This document shows, piece by piece, positions 1-7,511 of a DNA stretch of 64,000 bases. The translations under genes were made by a program, and so were the position numbers. The stretch's first letter is position 1, and each line of letters opens with the position of its first letter. The DNA is from Thermoplasmata archaeon (lineage in GTDB: Archaea; Thermoplasmatota; Thermoplasmata; Lutacidiplasmatales; UBA184). The notes below the pieces were generated by a model that had not been told where the DNA came from, ran no database searches, and was given only the letters and a program-made list of their open reading frames with translations. The stretch is from positions 97,848-161,847 of the forward strand of contig DAHUYN010000004.1 of NCBI GenBank assembly GCA_027315165.1, written 5' to 3'.

Positions 1-1
1 C

Positions 2-1318
2 ATGCACCGGGAGATCGCCGAGGCCCTCGAGGCCCTCCACCGCGAGCCGACGCTCGCCCGACGCCGGGAGCTCGCGGACCACTACCTCGCCTGGGAGGCG
101 GGACCCACCGCGCTCCGCTACCTGCTCGAGGCCGCCGAGATCGCGGAACGCGTCGCCGACTACGACGCCGTCGCCGAGCTCACCGAGCGCGGGCTCACCT
201 GCCTCCGCGCGCTCCCCGCCACCGACCGCGCGGTGGCCGAGTCGGAGCTGCGGCTGTTCCACGCTCGCGGCCTCTTCCTTTCCGGGCAGCCGGACGCGGG
301 CGTCGGGGAGCTGCAGGCCGGCGTCCAGCATGCGCTCGACCGACGCCTCCCGCCCGAGGCGCTCGAGGAGTGGCTCGAGCCGACCGTGGCCCCGCTGCTC
401 ATCGTCGGGGCCCGTCCCGCGCTCGAGACGGCGCTCGGCGAGCTCTCGGACCGGTGCGAGGCGGCGGGCTTCCTCGCGTCCGCGGTGCTGCTCGCGGCCG
501 TCGTCGCCGCCCACGAGGTCGAGCGCGGGCGGCCCGCGCGCGCGCGGACCGAGGCCCGCCGCGTCGGACACCTCGCGCGGGGGCTCGAACGGGGTCCCGC
601 GCAGGCGCTCGCGATGATGGCGATCGCGCTCACCCACCTCAACGGCGGCCCGGACGAGCAGGCCCTCGCCGCGCGCTTCCTCGCGGCGGCGCACCAGGGG
701 TTCGCGGCCTCGAGACGCTCGGACCTCCAGCAGCTCGCCGAGGAGCTTCGGGCGCAGCAGCTGAGGCTCGGCGGCCGGCTCGAGGAGTCGCTCCAGGCCC
801 GCGTCGGCGCGACGCCGGCGCTCCAGCGCCTTCGGCTCCCGTCGGTCGAGCTCCTCCACCAGCTCGGGATCGCGGAGCTCCTGCTCGACACGAAGCCGGA
901 CGCGAGGTCGACGCGGGCGCTCGCGCGGGCCGGCGAGCTCGTCGACCACCTGCATCTGGTCCCGCCGAGCCCCTCGGTCCTCCGCTACTGGATCCTGCGG
1001 GGTCGGCTCCTCGAGGTCGTCCCCGACCTCGCGGGGGCCCGCGACCGCTACGCCGCGGTCGCCGACCTCGAGGCGGTCGAGGCGCCGCCGCGCCTCGTGA
1101 CCGAGGCCCGGCTCCGGCTCGCCCGGCTCGAGCTCGAGGACGGCCGCGCCGAGGAGGCGCGCGGGTGGTTCGACCGCGTCGCCGACGAGGCGTTCCCGAA
1201 CGGGGTGCGGCCGACGTTCGAGGCGTGGCGGGCCTCCGCCGGGCGGAGCCGTCCCGAGTCCGCGGCCCGTCCGTGGGCTCAGGGCCACGAGGGGAACCCG
1301 CCGGGCGCGAGCGCGTAG
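2..1318 (+). CDS. TPR-rich C-terminal part of a large regulator or ATPase (5' partial)
   Basis: The reading frame is open from the first bases of the window and ends at a TAG. The first Met (base 2) is therefore probably internal and the true start lies upstream. The visible 438 residues are almost wholly helical and rich in Ala, Arg, Glu and Leu. The start (HREIAEALEAL, then DHYLAWEAGPTALRYLLEAA) matches the way TPR arrays begin after the ATPase module of MalT/LuxR-like or adenylate-cyclase-like signalling proteins. No catalytic motif is visible in this part, so the N-terminal domain is unknown. The last 40 bases overlap the convergent GDT1 gene tail to tail. The TPR-solenoid reading is fairly safe; the protein family is an inference. 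Confidence 0.6.
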   Translation: MHREIAEALEALHREPTLARRRELADHYLAWEAGPTALRYLLEAAEIAERVADYDAVAELTERGLTCLRALPATDRAVAESELRLFHARGLFLSGQPDAGVGELQAGVQHALDRRLPPEALEEWLEPTVAPLLIVGARPALETALGELSDRCEAAGFLASAVLLAAVVAAHEVERGRPARARTEARRVGHLARGLERGPAQALAMMAIALTHLNGGPDEQALAARFLAAAHQGFAASRRSDLQQLAEELRAQQLRLGGRLEESLQARVGATPALQRLRLPSVELLHQLGIAELLLDTKPDARSTRALARAGELVDHLHLVPPSPSVLRYWILRGRLLEVVPDLAGARDRYAAVADLEAVEAPPRLVTEARLRLARLELEDGRAEEARGWFDRVADEAFPNGVRPTFEAWRASAGRSRPESAARPWAQGHEGNPPGASA

Positions 1319-1878
1319 AGGATCGTCAGCGTCCCGACGATCGCGAGGACGACGACGACGAGCCGCTCGAGCCGGGCCGGGGCGACCCGGGCGCCGACCC
1401 TCGAGCCGATCGTGCACCCCATCGCGGCGACGAGCGTGAGAGCCAGCCCGGCCGCCAGCGCGACGACGAGCACGCTGGGCATCGAGACGACGAACGCGAT
1501 CGTGAAGATCATCGTCGTGTCGCCGAGCTCGAGCAGGAGGATCAGCAAGAACGCCGTCGAGAACGGCGAGCGGCCCACGGGACTCCGTCGCTCGGACTCC
1601 GGCACGAAGAAGAGGTAGGCGGCGTAGGCGAGGAGGAAGACCCCGCCCCCGAGCCGAAGGTAGGTGACGTGCCCGCCGAGGGCCGCGAGGAGGGCCGCGC
1701 CGACGGCGACGGCGAGGACGGTCGTCGTCCAGAAGGCGATCGCCGCACCGGCCCAGACCGAGAGAGGGCGGTACTTCGCCGCGAGACCGATGAGCGCGAA
1801 GTTCGTCCGGTCGACGAGCTCGGTGAGCCCGATGACCGCGAAGACGACCCCGAAGGAGGTGAGGAGCGAGTCCGTCAC
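1279..1878 (-). CDS. GDT1/TMEM165-family (UPF0016) membrane cation transporter
   Basis: A 199-residue, very hydrophobic protein with about six membrane segments arranged as two similar halves. Each half carries a degenerate copy of the family motif E-x-G-D-[KR]-[ST]: ELVDRTNFA near residue 20 and ELGDTTMIF near residue 116. In both the basic residue position varies, but the acidic pair is kept. Known members move Mn2+ or Ca2+ against H+. The start is GTG and overlaps the pyrI stop codon as GTGA, so the gene is probably translationally coupled to pyrBI. There is no obvious metabolic link to pyrimidine synthesis. Substrate is inferred from the family only. Confidence 0.8.
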   Translation of the reverse strand: MTDSLLTSFGVVFAVIGLTELVDRTNFALIGLAAKYRPLSVWAGAAIAFWTTTVLAVAVGAALLAALGGHVTYLRLGGGVFLLAYAAYLFFVPESERRSPVGRSPFSTAFLLILLLELGDTTMIFTIAFVVSMPSVLVVALAAGLALTLVAAMGCTIGSRVGARVAPARLERLVVVVLAIVGTLTILYALAPGGFPSWP

Positions 1879-2345
1879 GAGCCGGTGCGGGCGAGCGCGG
1901 CGAGGAAGTCGTCGACGAGCCGGTCGCAGTAGCTGCAGCGGAGCTGCACCGGCCGGCGGCGGACGACGTCGAACTCGCTCTCGACGGGCTCGGCCTGGTT
2001 CGTGATGCAGTTCGGGTTCGGGCAGCGGAGCACGCCGAGGATGTGGGACGGCAGGTCGACGGCGCGCTTCTCCTGGACCTTGAAGTCGCGGATGATCGAG
2101 ATCGTCGCGGTCGGGGCGATGAGCGCGATCGCGTTCACCTTCCGCGGCGACAGCTCCATGTTCTCGACCTTGACGATGTCCTTCCAGCCGAGCTTCTGGC
2201 TCCGCACGTGGAGCGCGACGGAGACCGTCGAGTCCTTGTCGAGCGCGTCGATGCCGATGATGCGGAGCACCTCGAGGGCGAGCCCGTTGCCGATATGGTC
2301 GATGACGGTCCCGTTCTTGATCGGGGTGATCTTCAGCTCGCGCAT
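1875..2345 (-). CDS. pyrI: Aspartate carbamoyltransferase regulatory chain
   Basis: A 156-residue PyrI. The N-terminal allosteric domain (about 1-100) binds nucleotide effectors in known ATCases. The C-terminal zinc domain has all four ligands, Cys108, Cys113 (CPNPNC), Cys137 and Cys140 (CSYC), at the classical spacing. The zinc domain docks the regulatory chain to PyrB in the dodecameric holoenzyme that makes N-carbamoyl-aspartate in pyrimidine synthesis. The gene lies 7 bases downstream of pyrB and overlaps the GDT1 start, so pyrB-pyrI-GDT1 is very probably one transcript. Length and motifs are typical. Confidence 0.97.
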   Translation of the reverse strand: MRELKITPIKNGTVIDHIGNGLALEVLRIIGIDALDKDSTVSVALHVRSQKLGWKDIVKVENMELSPRKVNAIALIAPTATISIIRDFKVQEKRAVDLPSHILGVLRCPNPNCITNQAEPVESEFDVVRRRPVQLRCSYCDRLVDDFLAALARTGS

Positions 2346-2352
2346 CGAGGGC

Positions 2353-3285
2353 TCACGCCGCCTTCCCCGTGAGGATCAAGGAGAGCAGGGCCATCCGGAC
2401 CGGCACGCCCAGGAACGCCTGGCGGAAGTAGGCGGCGTGCGGCGTCGTGTCGACCTCGGGCGCGACCTCGCCGGTCCTCGGCAGCGGGTGCATCACGATG
2501 AGGCGCGACTTCGCCGAGGCGAGGACGGCGCGGTCGATCCGGTACGAGCCCGCGACCTTCTGGTACTCGAGCGGGTCGGCGAACCGCTCGCGCTGGATGC
2601 GCGTCACGTACAGCACGTCGGCGTCGCGCACGACCCGGTGGAGCTGCTCCTCCTCCGAGACCTTCGCCCCGAGCTGGTCGAGGCTCGAACGGACGTCCTC
2701 GGGCAGGCCGAGTCCCGTCGGGGATGAGAGGACGAGCTCGGCGCCGAAGACGGCGAGCGCGTGGGCGAGCGAGTGGACGGTCCGACCGAACTTGAGGTCC
2801 CCGAGCAGGACGACCTTGAGGCCCGTCAGGGTTCCGAACGCCTCCTGCATCGTCGCCAGGTCCAAGAGCGTCTGGGTCGGGTGCTGACCCGCGCCGTCCC
2901 CGGCGTTGATGACCGGCTTGTCCGAGGCGGCCGCTGCGAGGCGCGCCGCGCCCTCGTTCGGGTGCCGGAGCACGATCGCGTCCCCGTAGGAAGAGAGCAT
3001 CCGGATCGTGTCGTGCAGGCTCTCGCCCTTGCGCATCGAGCTCGCGGACGGGTCGGCGATCGTGATGCAGCGGCCCCCGAGCCGCTGCACGGCGGTCTCG
3101 AAGGAGAGACGCGTTCTCGTCGACGGCTCGAAGAAGGCGAGCGTGACGAGCTTGCCGTCGAGCTGGGATCCCGACTTGCTCCCGTCGGCGTAGGGGATCA
3201 TCCGGCGCGAGCTGCGGAGGATCTCCTCGATCTCCTCGCGGGCCAGGTCGCGGATCCCGATCACGTCCCGGCCCTTGAGACCCAT
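2353..3285 (-). CDS. pyrB: Aspartate carbamoyltransferase catalytic chain
   Basis: A 310-residue catalytic subunit joining carbamoyl phosphate to L-aspartate, the committed step of pyrimidine synthesis. The carbamoyl-phosphate loop STRTR is at residues 55-59, the neighbouring-subunit loop with Lys86 reads RKGES, HPTQ begins at His135, and the C-terminal HPLPR aspartate-binding motif is present. Every catalytic motif is intact. The ATG lies 28 nt from a minus-strand TATA-like box at 3311-3317, implying a leaderless mRNA. Transcription diverges from the EamA-type transporter across a short intergenic region carrying a near-perfect palindrome. Confidence 0.98.
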   Translation of the reverse strand: MGLKGRDVIGIRDLAREEIEEILRSSRRMIPYADGSKSGSQLDGKLVTLAFFEPSTRTRLSFETAVQRLGGRCITIADPSASSMRKGESLHDTIRMLSSYGDAIVLRHPNEGAARLAAAASDKPVINAGDGAGQHPTQTLLDLATMQEAFGTLTGLKVVLLGDLKFGRTVHSLAHALAVFGAELVLSSPTGLGLPEDVRSSLDQLGAKVSEEEQLHRVVRDADVLYVTRIQRERFADPLEYQKVAGSYRIDRAVLASAKSRLIVMHPLPRTGEVAPEVDTTPHAAYFRQAFLGVPVRMALLSLILTGKAA

Positions 3286-3310
3286 CGACCTCCGGGACAG
3301 GAAGAGGCGT

Positions 3311-3317
3311 CTTAATC
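3311..3317 (-). promoter_or_regulatory. TATA-like box of pyrB
   Basis: On the minus strand this reads GATTAAG. Its centre is 28 nt from the pyrB ATG, the spacing expected for an archaeal promoter whose transcript begins at the start codon. Confidence 0.6.
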
Positions 3318-3342
3318 GTTGCCGCTCCTAGGAGGAGCAACG
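3317..3342. promoter_or_regulatory. 26-bp palindrome between divergent pyrB and transporter promoters
   Basis: The arms CGTTGC and GCAACG flank the perfect palindrome CTCCTAGGAG. Overall 11 of 13 half-site positions pair. The site sits exactly between the two divergent TATA-like boxes (3311-3317 and 3342-3350), where a bound dimer could block both. It is a candidate operator; the regulator is unknown. Confidence 0.55.
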
Positions 3343-3350
3343 GCTATCCT
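3342..3350 (+). promoter_or_regulatory. TATA-like box of the EamA-type transporter gene
   Basis: GGCTATCCT is centred 25 nt before the GTG start at 3371, supporting that GTG and a leaderless transcript. Confidence 0.5.
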
Positions 3351-3370
3351 CCGAGGCGGGAGGACCGGCC

Positions 3371-4324
3371 GTGGCCTCACCAGGACGGCTCGGGACCGAC
3401 GCCGCCACCTTCGGCACGATCGTGGTCGCCTGGGGCCTCAACTACCTGTTCGTGCGCTGGGGCGTCGCACTCGCCGCCCCGCTCTGGCTCGCGCTCCTCC
3501 GGGCGTCCGTCGGAGCGATGGGGGTGCTGCTCGCCCTCGCCGTCCGCCCGCCCTCGGAGCCGCTCCGCGGCCGTCGACGCCTCGCGGCCCTCGCGCTCGG
3601 CGTCCCGAACACGGCGCTCTTCTTCGGCCTCTGGTTCACCGCGGGGGCCGTCGTCCCGCCCGGGATCGCTTCGGTCCTCGTCTACACGTATCCGTTCTGG
3701 GTCGCGGTCCTCGCGGTCCCCTGGCTGGGCTACCGGCTGCAAGCGCCCACCCTCGCCGGGCTCCTGCTCGGGTTCGCCGGCGTTGCGCTCATCTCCGAGC
3801 CGTGGCGTGCTGGCGCGCTCCGCTTGCCGTGGGTCGCTCTCGTCGAACTGCTTGCGGCGGCGGTCGCCTGGGCCGTCGGCACCGTCCTCACGCAGCGCTT
3901 CTATCGAGCCTGGGAGATGCCCGCCGCGAACGGCTACCAGCTTCTCGGCGGCAGCGTGGGGCTTCTCGTCGCCGCCGTCGTCCTCACGCCGCACGAGCTT
4001 CCGACGCCCTCCTGGCCGCTCGTCGGCGTCGTCGCGTGGCTCGGGCTCGTCGGAACGGCCCTCGCCTACTCGCTCTGGTATCGACTCCTGGGCCGCGTCC
4101 ACGCGGCGACCCTCAGCGCCTACGCCTTCCTCGTGCCGATCGTCACGCTCGTCGCCGCCTTCGCGCTGCTCGGGGAGTCGCTATCGCCCGCCCAGCTGGT
4201 GGGCGTCGCGCTCGTCCTCGGAGCCCTCTACATGGTGGGCCGATTCGGACCGCTCCCGCCGCGCACGCTCGCTCCGCCGGACGAGCGCGGCCGGGCCGTC
4301 GGTTCTTCGGAGTCGCAGGCCTGA
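3371..4324 (+). CDS. EamA/DMT-superfamily transporter
   Basis: A 317-residue integral membrane protein with about ten hydrophobic segments in two tandem EamA-type halves. The first half begins FGTIVVAWGLNYLFVRWG and the second LVELLAAAVAWAVGTVLTQRF. The ending LGRVHAATLSAYAFLVPIVT followed by LLGESL is typical of drug/metabolite exporters. The substrate cannot be read from sequence. The GTG start is chosen because it is 25 nt from the TATA-like box and no other start precedes the first membrane helix. Divergence from pyrBI across a palindrome hints at shared control, but this is only contextual. Confidence 0.87.
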   Translation: MASPGRLGTDAATFGTIVVAWGLNYLFVRWGVALAAPLWLALLRASVGAMGVLLALAVRPPSEPLRGRRRLAALALGVPNTALFFGLWFTAGAVVPPGIASVLVYTYPFWVAVLAVPWLGYRLQAPTLAGLLLGFAGVALISEPWRAGALRLPWVALVELLAAAVAWAVGTVLTQRFYRAWEMPAANGYQLLGGSVGLLVAAVVLTPHELPTPSWPLVGVVAWLGLVGTALAYSLWYRLLGRVHAATLSAYAFLVPIVTLVAAFALLGESLSPAQLVGVALVLGALYMVGRFGPLPPRTLAPPDERGRAVGSSESQA

Positions 4325-4329
4325 TAACG
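4321..4329 (+). promoter_or_regulatory. TATA-like box of the exported glycosidase gene
   Basis: CTGATAACG overlaps the stop of the upstream gene and is centred 27 nt before the ATG at 4352. This favours that start over the ATG at 4340. Confidence 0.45.
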
Positions 4330-4351
4330 ACCACCACGGATGGTAGGAACG

Positions 4352-5848
4352 ATGAGGAGCGCGCCCACGCCGCCCCCACGTCGCGCGAGGGCGCGCGAGG
4401 ACCGGCAGCTGATGCTGATGGCGGGCGCCTTCCTGATCGCCGCCCTTCTCGTGGTCGTCGAGGTCGGGTTCGTCCGTGACGGCAACCCCGGCGCCCCTCC
4501 CGCGGGGCTGTTGTACACGACCGTCAACGAGACGGTCTCGGTCGGCGCGCCGGTCGGCTACCACGGGGCGAACCCGTTCTTCGCGGTCGTCTTCACCGAC
4601 AGCTTTCAGAGCACGAGCACGCTCGAGGCCGTCGGAGCCTACCTCAATACGACCCCGATCACCTGGTTCCGGTTCGGCGGCATCGGCGATCAGTACGACC
4701 CGACGACCGGGATCTACTACGCGCCGGGGCCCGGCGGCGGGGTCTACCTCCCGCACTACAACCCGACGGCGTGGAACTTCTCGTGGATGAAGAGCTGGTG
4801 CTACTCGAGGACCCCTCACTGTGACTGGCTCGGGTACCTTCCGGGCCAGGAGAACAACACCCAGGCCGCGGTCCATGCGGCCGAATGGTACCACGAAGTG
4901 CTCGGGTTCGTGCCGAACCTCTGGCAGTTCGGCAACGAGCCGGACCACTGGACGCACTACGGTCTCAACCGGTCGAGCTGGTCCACCACCGACAACCTCA
5001 CGGTGAGCGGCCCCGCCTACGCGACGATGGTCCGCGACTACCTCGCGGCGGTCGCGGCGCTCTACCCGAGCGATCAGTACGTGGGGATCGAGGCCTCCGG
5101 GGCCAGCGACTACCAGAACTACATCGCCGATACGGCGGCGACGAACGGGCTGAGCCTCTCCGCGATGGCCTACCACACGTATCCCGGGTTCCCGGGGACG
5201 AATACGCTCGCCGAGTTCTTCGCTCCCCTCGCCTCGCCCGCGAGCGTGACCGGAACGATGGCGGGCATGCGGCACGAGGTCACGGTGGACTGCGCGAGCT
5301 GTGCGTCGATCCCGATCCAGATCGGGGAGTTCCAGTCGCCGCCGTTGGACATCGGCAGCCCGTTCGAGTATCAGTACCCGACGGTGCCGTTCCTCGCGGC
5401 GTCGGTCGTCCAGGCCCTCGAGGCGAACGTCTCGATGTTCACCGTCTACGACTCCCAGCAGCTCTACAACTACACGACCGGGACCCTCCATCCCGAGGGC
5501 TATCTCTACCAGCGGATCTTCGAGAACCTGACGATGGGCAACGACGAGAGCGTGACGTTCTCGGGCGGGGTCGGTGGTCTCTACGGGATCGAGACCGCCA
5601 ACGGCGCCTCGCGGTCGCTCCTCGTCGTGAACACGAACCTCTCCCACGCGCTGAACCTCACGGTGGCGCTCTCGGACCTGCCGATGGGGGGGACGGGCAC
5701 CTACTGGTCCTGGGGCCCCGGCGAGACCGCCCCGACCTCGACGAGCGTGAGCGCGCTGCCGGGAACCTACGCGGTGCCGCCGGAGGGCCTGCTCTTGATC
5801 ACCGCGCCGAACGTCACCACTCCGCTCGGCGCGGCGGTCGCACCGTAA
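4352..5848 (+). CDS. Membrane-anchored extracellular glycoside hydrolase, clan GH-A type
   Basis: A 498-residue protein with a short basic N-terminus, one hydrophobic anchor (about residues 20-37), then an exported domain rich in Tyr, Thr and N-glycosylation sequons. A TIM-barrel glycosidase of clan GH-A is suggested by FGNEPD, with the putative acid/base at Glu196, and by IGEFQSP, with the putative nucleophile at Glu326; these fit the ends of strands 4 and 7. A C-terminal beta-rich region (about 400-490) resembles the accessory domain of GH39/GH79-like enzymes. The polysaccharide target cannot be read. The alternative start at 4340 adds four residues. The 3' end converges on the RNase P RNA gene. 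Confidence 0.72.
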   Translation: MRSAPTPPPRRARAREDRQLMLMAGAFLIAALLVVVEVGFVRDGNPGAPPAGLLYTTVNETVSVGAPVGYHGANPFFAVVFTDSFQSTSTLEAVGAYLNTTPITWFRFGGIGDQYDPTTGIYYAPGPGGGVYLPHYNPTAWNFSWMKSWCYSRTPHCDWLGYLPGQENNTQAAVHAAEWYHEVLGFVPNLWQFGNEPDHWTHYGLNRSSWSTTDNLTVSGPAYATMVRDYLAAVAALYPSDQYVGIEASGASDYQNYIADTAATNGLSLSAMAYHTYPGFPGTNTLAEFFAPLASPASVTGTMAGMRHEVTVDCASCASIPIQIGEFQSPPLDIGSPFEYQYPTVPFLAASVVQALEANVSMFTVYDSQQLYNYTTGTLHPEGYLYQRIFENLTMGNDESVTFSGGVGGLYGIETANGASRSLLVVNTNLSHALNLTVALSDLPMGGTGTYWSWGPGETAPTSTSVSALPGTYAVPPEGLLLITAPNVTTPLGAAVAP

Positions 5849-5853
5849 CGGCC

Positions 5854-5871
5854 CGCCGGTTTCCCGGCGGA
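5854..5871. terminator. 7-bp GC hairpin between convergent glycosidase gene and rnpB
   Basis: CCGCCGG and CCGGCGG pair around a TTTC loop, six bases after the glycosidase stop and next to the RNase P RNA 3' end. It may terminate or stabilise either transcript. There is no clear T-tract, so the function is uncertain. Confidence 0.35.
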
Positions 5872-6188
5872 CCGGCCAGGTCGCGGTAGTAAGCCCCGTC
5901 CTGTTTCAGGCAGCATTCGACTGCGCGCTCTCCTCGACGGTCAGGGGGCCTTCCTCAACCCGTCACTCAGGGCTTGCTCCCGGGGAGTCGGCCGTTTCAC
6001 CATATCCTCGGGGATCCTCCGGCGCGACGCCTTCACCGTGCCCCGCGGCTGTGTCGTTTCTGCTCCGTTGCTCGGACTCTCGCCCGGCGGGTTCCCGCCC
6101 GCCCCCGTGGCCCCCGGAGCGGGGACTTTCCTCAGCAGAACGTCGACGTTGTCGCGTTCCACCGTCAGCTGCCCTCCGCCTCCTGGCA
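5872..6188 (-). ncRNA. rnpB: RNase P RNA (archaeal)
   Basis: Catalytic RNA of RNase P, which trims tRNA 5' leaders. On the minus strand all universal segments appear in order: GAGGAAAGTCC (CR-I, 6123-6133), a GAGCAACGG / GCAGAAACGACACAG stretch (CR-II/III, about 6042-6075), GGTGAAACGGCC (CR-IV) and GACGGGGCTTAC (CR-V). P4 forms between CR-I and CR-V with the conserved bulged U. The P1 ends GCCAGG (6182-6187) and CCTGGC (5876-5881) pair exactly, which sets the limits within a few bases. A TATA-like box lies 26 nt upstream of the predicted 5' end. Frames overlapping this stretch should not be read as protein. Confidence 0.94.
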
Positions 6189-6210
6189 CGCCCGGCAGAC
6201 CGTCGAGAGG

Positions 6211-6216
6211 CTTAAC
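6211..6216 (-). promoter_or_regulatory. TATA-like box of rnpB
   Basis: GTTAAG on the minus strand, about 26 nt from base 6187 where the P1 helix begins. The agreement supports both the promoter and the RNA 5' end. Confidence 0.6.
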
Positions 6217-6665
6217 GGCTGACCCGGAGGGGCCCCGGCGCTCCCGGAGAGCCGGGGCCTCGGCCGGCAAAGGACGGTGCACCGCGCCCGCGGCCGCACT
6301 CCGTCGCAGACCCGACGGGCCTGACCCCCGGCCGGAGTCCCGCGGGCCCGGGGAGCTCGCGACCCGTCGAGGGGGGACCGGAAAGGCCTTCGACGTGGCG
6401 CCGCCATCGGACTCGGCACCCCTACGCCGTGCCCGGCCCCCCTCCCGTCGAACCGGAGACGCCCGCGCCGCGCCGACGTTCCTCCACCGCCGAGCGCCAC
6501 GCTCCACCGCCCCGCAGATCGACAACCGCTAGGCGCCGGACACGGCGGCGAGACCCTCGAACTCCCCGCCCGCGAGGTGCACACGGGCGAAAGACGGAAA
6601 GCGGCCGCGGGTTCATGCCCCCCGTGTCCCCGACGCCCCGCCGGCCCACGGACTCGGTACCGTTG
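6217..6665. other. 449-bp stretch without a convincing gene
   Basis: Very GC-rich. The open frames in it lack the codon pattern of neighbouring genes. It contains a perfect 9-bp stem (GGCCCCGGC at 6231-6239 with GCCGGGGCC at 6251-6259). A GTTCATGCC box near 6611-6619 may be the promoter of the HisA-like gene. I searched it for SRP RNA motifs and did not find them. Confidence 0.4.
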
Positions 6666-7346
6666 ATGCCCTGCCTTCTCCTCTCTCGCGGCCGCGTGAT
6701 GCGGCCGGGGCCGGAGGGACCGGTCGCCGCGAGGTCGCCCGATGGGTCGGCGCCGGACGTCCTCGACGTCACCGAGCGGCTCGGCAACGAGTTCGGCCGC
6801 CTCTTCGTCGTCGACCTCGACGGCGTCGAGCGGAACCGCCCCCAGCTCGACTACCTCCAGGAGATCGCCCGGGACGGCGAGATCTGGGTCGATGCCGGCG
6901 TCCGGAGCGCCGAGGAGGCGATCGACGTTCTCGTCGCGGGCGCCTACCGCGCCGTCCTCTCGACCACGAGGCTTCCCGACCTGCGGGAGGCCCGGCGCGC
7001 CTGGCGGATGTCGACCGAGGTCGCCTTCGAGCTCGAGGTCCGGGGCCGCGCGGTCTCGGGGAGTGAGGCCTGGCAAGGCCGGGCCCCCGAGGAGGTCGCG
7101 CAAGAGCTGCGGGCCCTCGGCGTCGAAGACCTCATTCTCAGCTTTCGCGAGGAGGCGGTCGACTGGGCGCTCGTCGCCACGCTCGCGCCCCCGTCCCCCC
7201 TGTGGGTCGGCGGGACGTTCGAGGCCTCGGAGGCGGCGCGCCTCCGCCCGGCAGGGGCCGCGGGCGGCATCTTCCATCTCGACGAGCGACTCGGCGAGGC
7301 GAGCGGCTCGGTCTCGGCGACGGCGGTGGGGAAGGGGGCGGGATGA
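6666..7346 (+). CDS. HisA-related TIM-barrel protein (COG1411-like), function unknown
   Basis: A 226-residue protein resembling the HisA/HisF half-barrels, notably LFVVDLDGVERNRPQLDYL, IWVDAGVRSAEEA and WVGGTFEASEAARL. The opening MPCLLLSRGRV aligns with the first beta strand of HisA, where a catalytic Asp normally follows I-P-x-I. Here the position is occupied by Leu/Ser, so ordinary ProFAR isomerase activity is unlikely. The phosphate-binding Gly-rich turns seem partly kept. Similar HisA-related proteins are widespread in archaea and uncharacterised. The ATG at 6666 is preferred because it starts the first strand; a TTG lies one codon upstream. No neighbouring histidine genes are present. 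Confidence 0.7.
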   Translation: MPCLLLSRGRVMRPGPEGPVAARSPDGSAPDVLDVTERLGNEFGRLFVVDLDGVERNRPQLDYLQEIARDGEIWVDAGVRSAEEAIDVLVAGAYRAVLSTTRLPDLREARRAWRMSTEVAFELEVRGRAVSGSEAWQGRAPEEVAQELRALGVEDLILSFREEAVDWALVATLAPPSPLWVGGTFEASEAARLRPAGAAGGIFHLDERLGEASGSVSATAVGKGAG

Positions 7347-7479
7347 TGAGAGCAGAACCAGCTGAACGAGTGATGACTAATGGGCGGGCTGACCGCCTCC
7401 CCCCGCCGGCCGCGACGCGGGCACGCGGCCTCGGCGACGCTCGCGACCCGCCGAGGACGGCGGAGCCTCTCCGCCGAAA

Positions 7480-7490
7480 CCTTTTCCCCT
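7480..7490 (+). promoter_or_regulatory. TATA-like box of thrS
   Basis: The A/T-rich AAACCTTTTCC in otherwise GC-rich sequence is centred about 26 nt before the ATG at 7512, supporting a leaderless thrS mRNA. Confidence 0.5.
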
Positions 7491-7511
7491 CGCGGTAGGT
7501 CCGGCGGACCG

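Noticed and set aside
5941..6525. Open minus-strand frame of 194 codons
   Set aside because: It overlaps RNase P RNA, whose conserved segments explain the sequence; the amino-acid pattern is not protein-like.
6222..6540. Possible SRP (7S) RNA next to rnpB
   Set aside because: The conserved helix 8 GGAA tetraloop and AGCAG internal loop could not be found on either strand.
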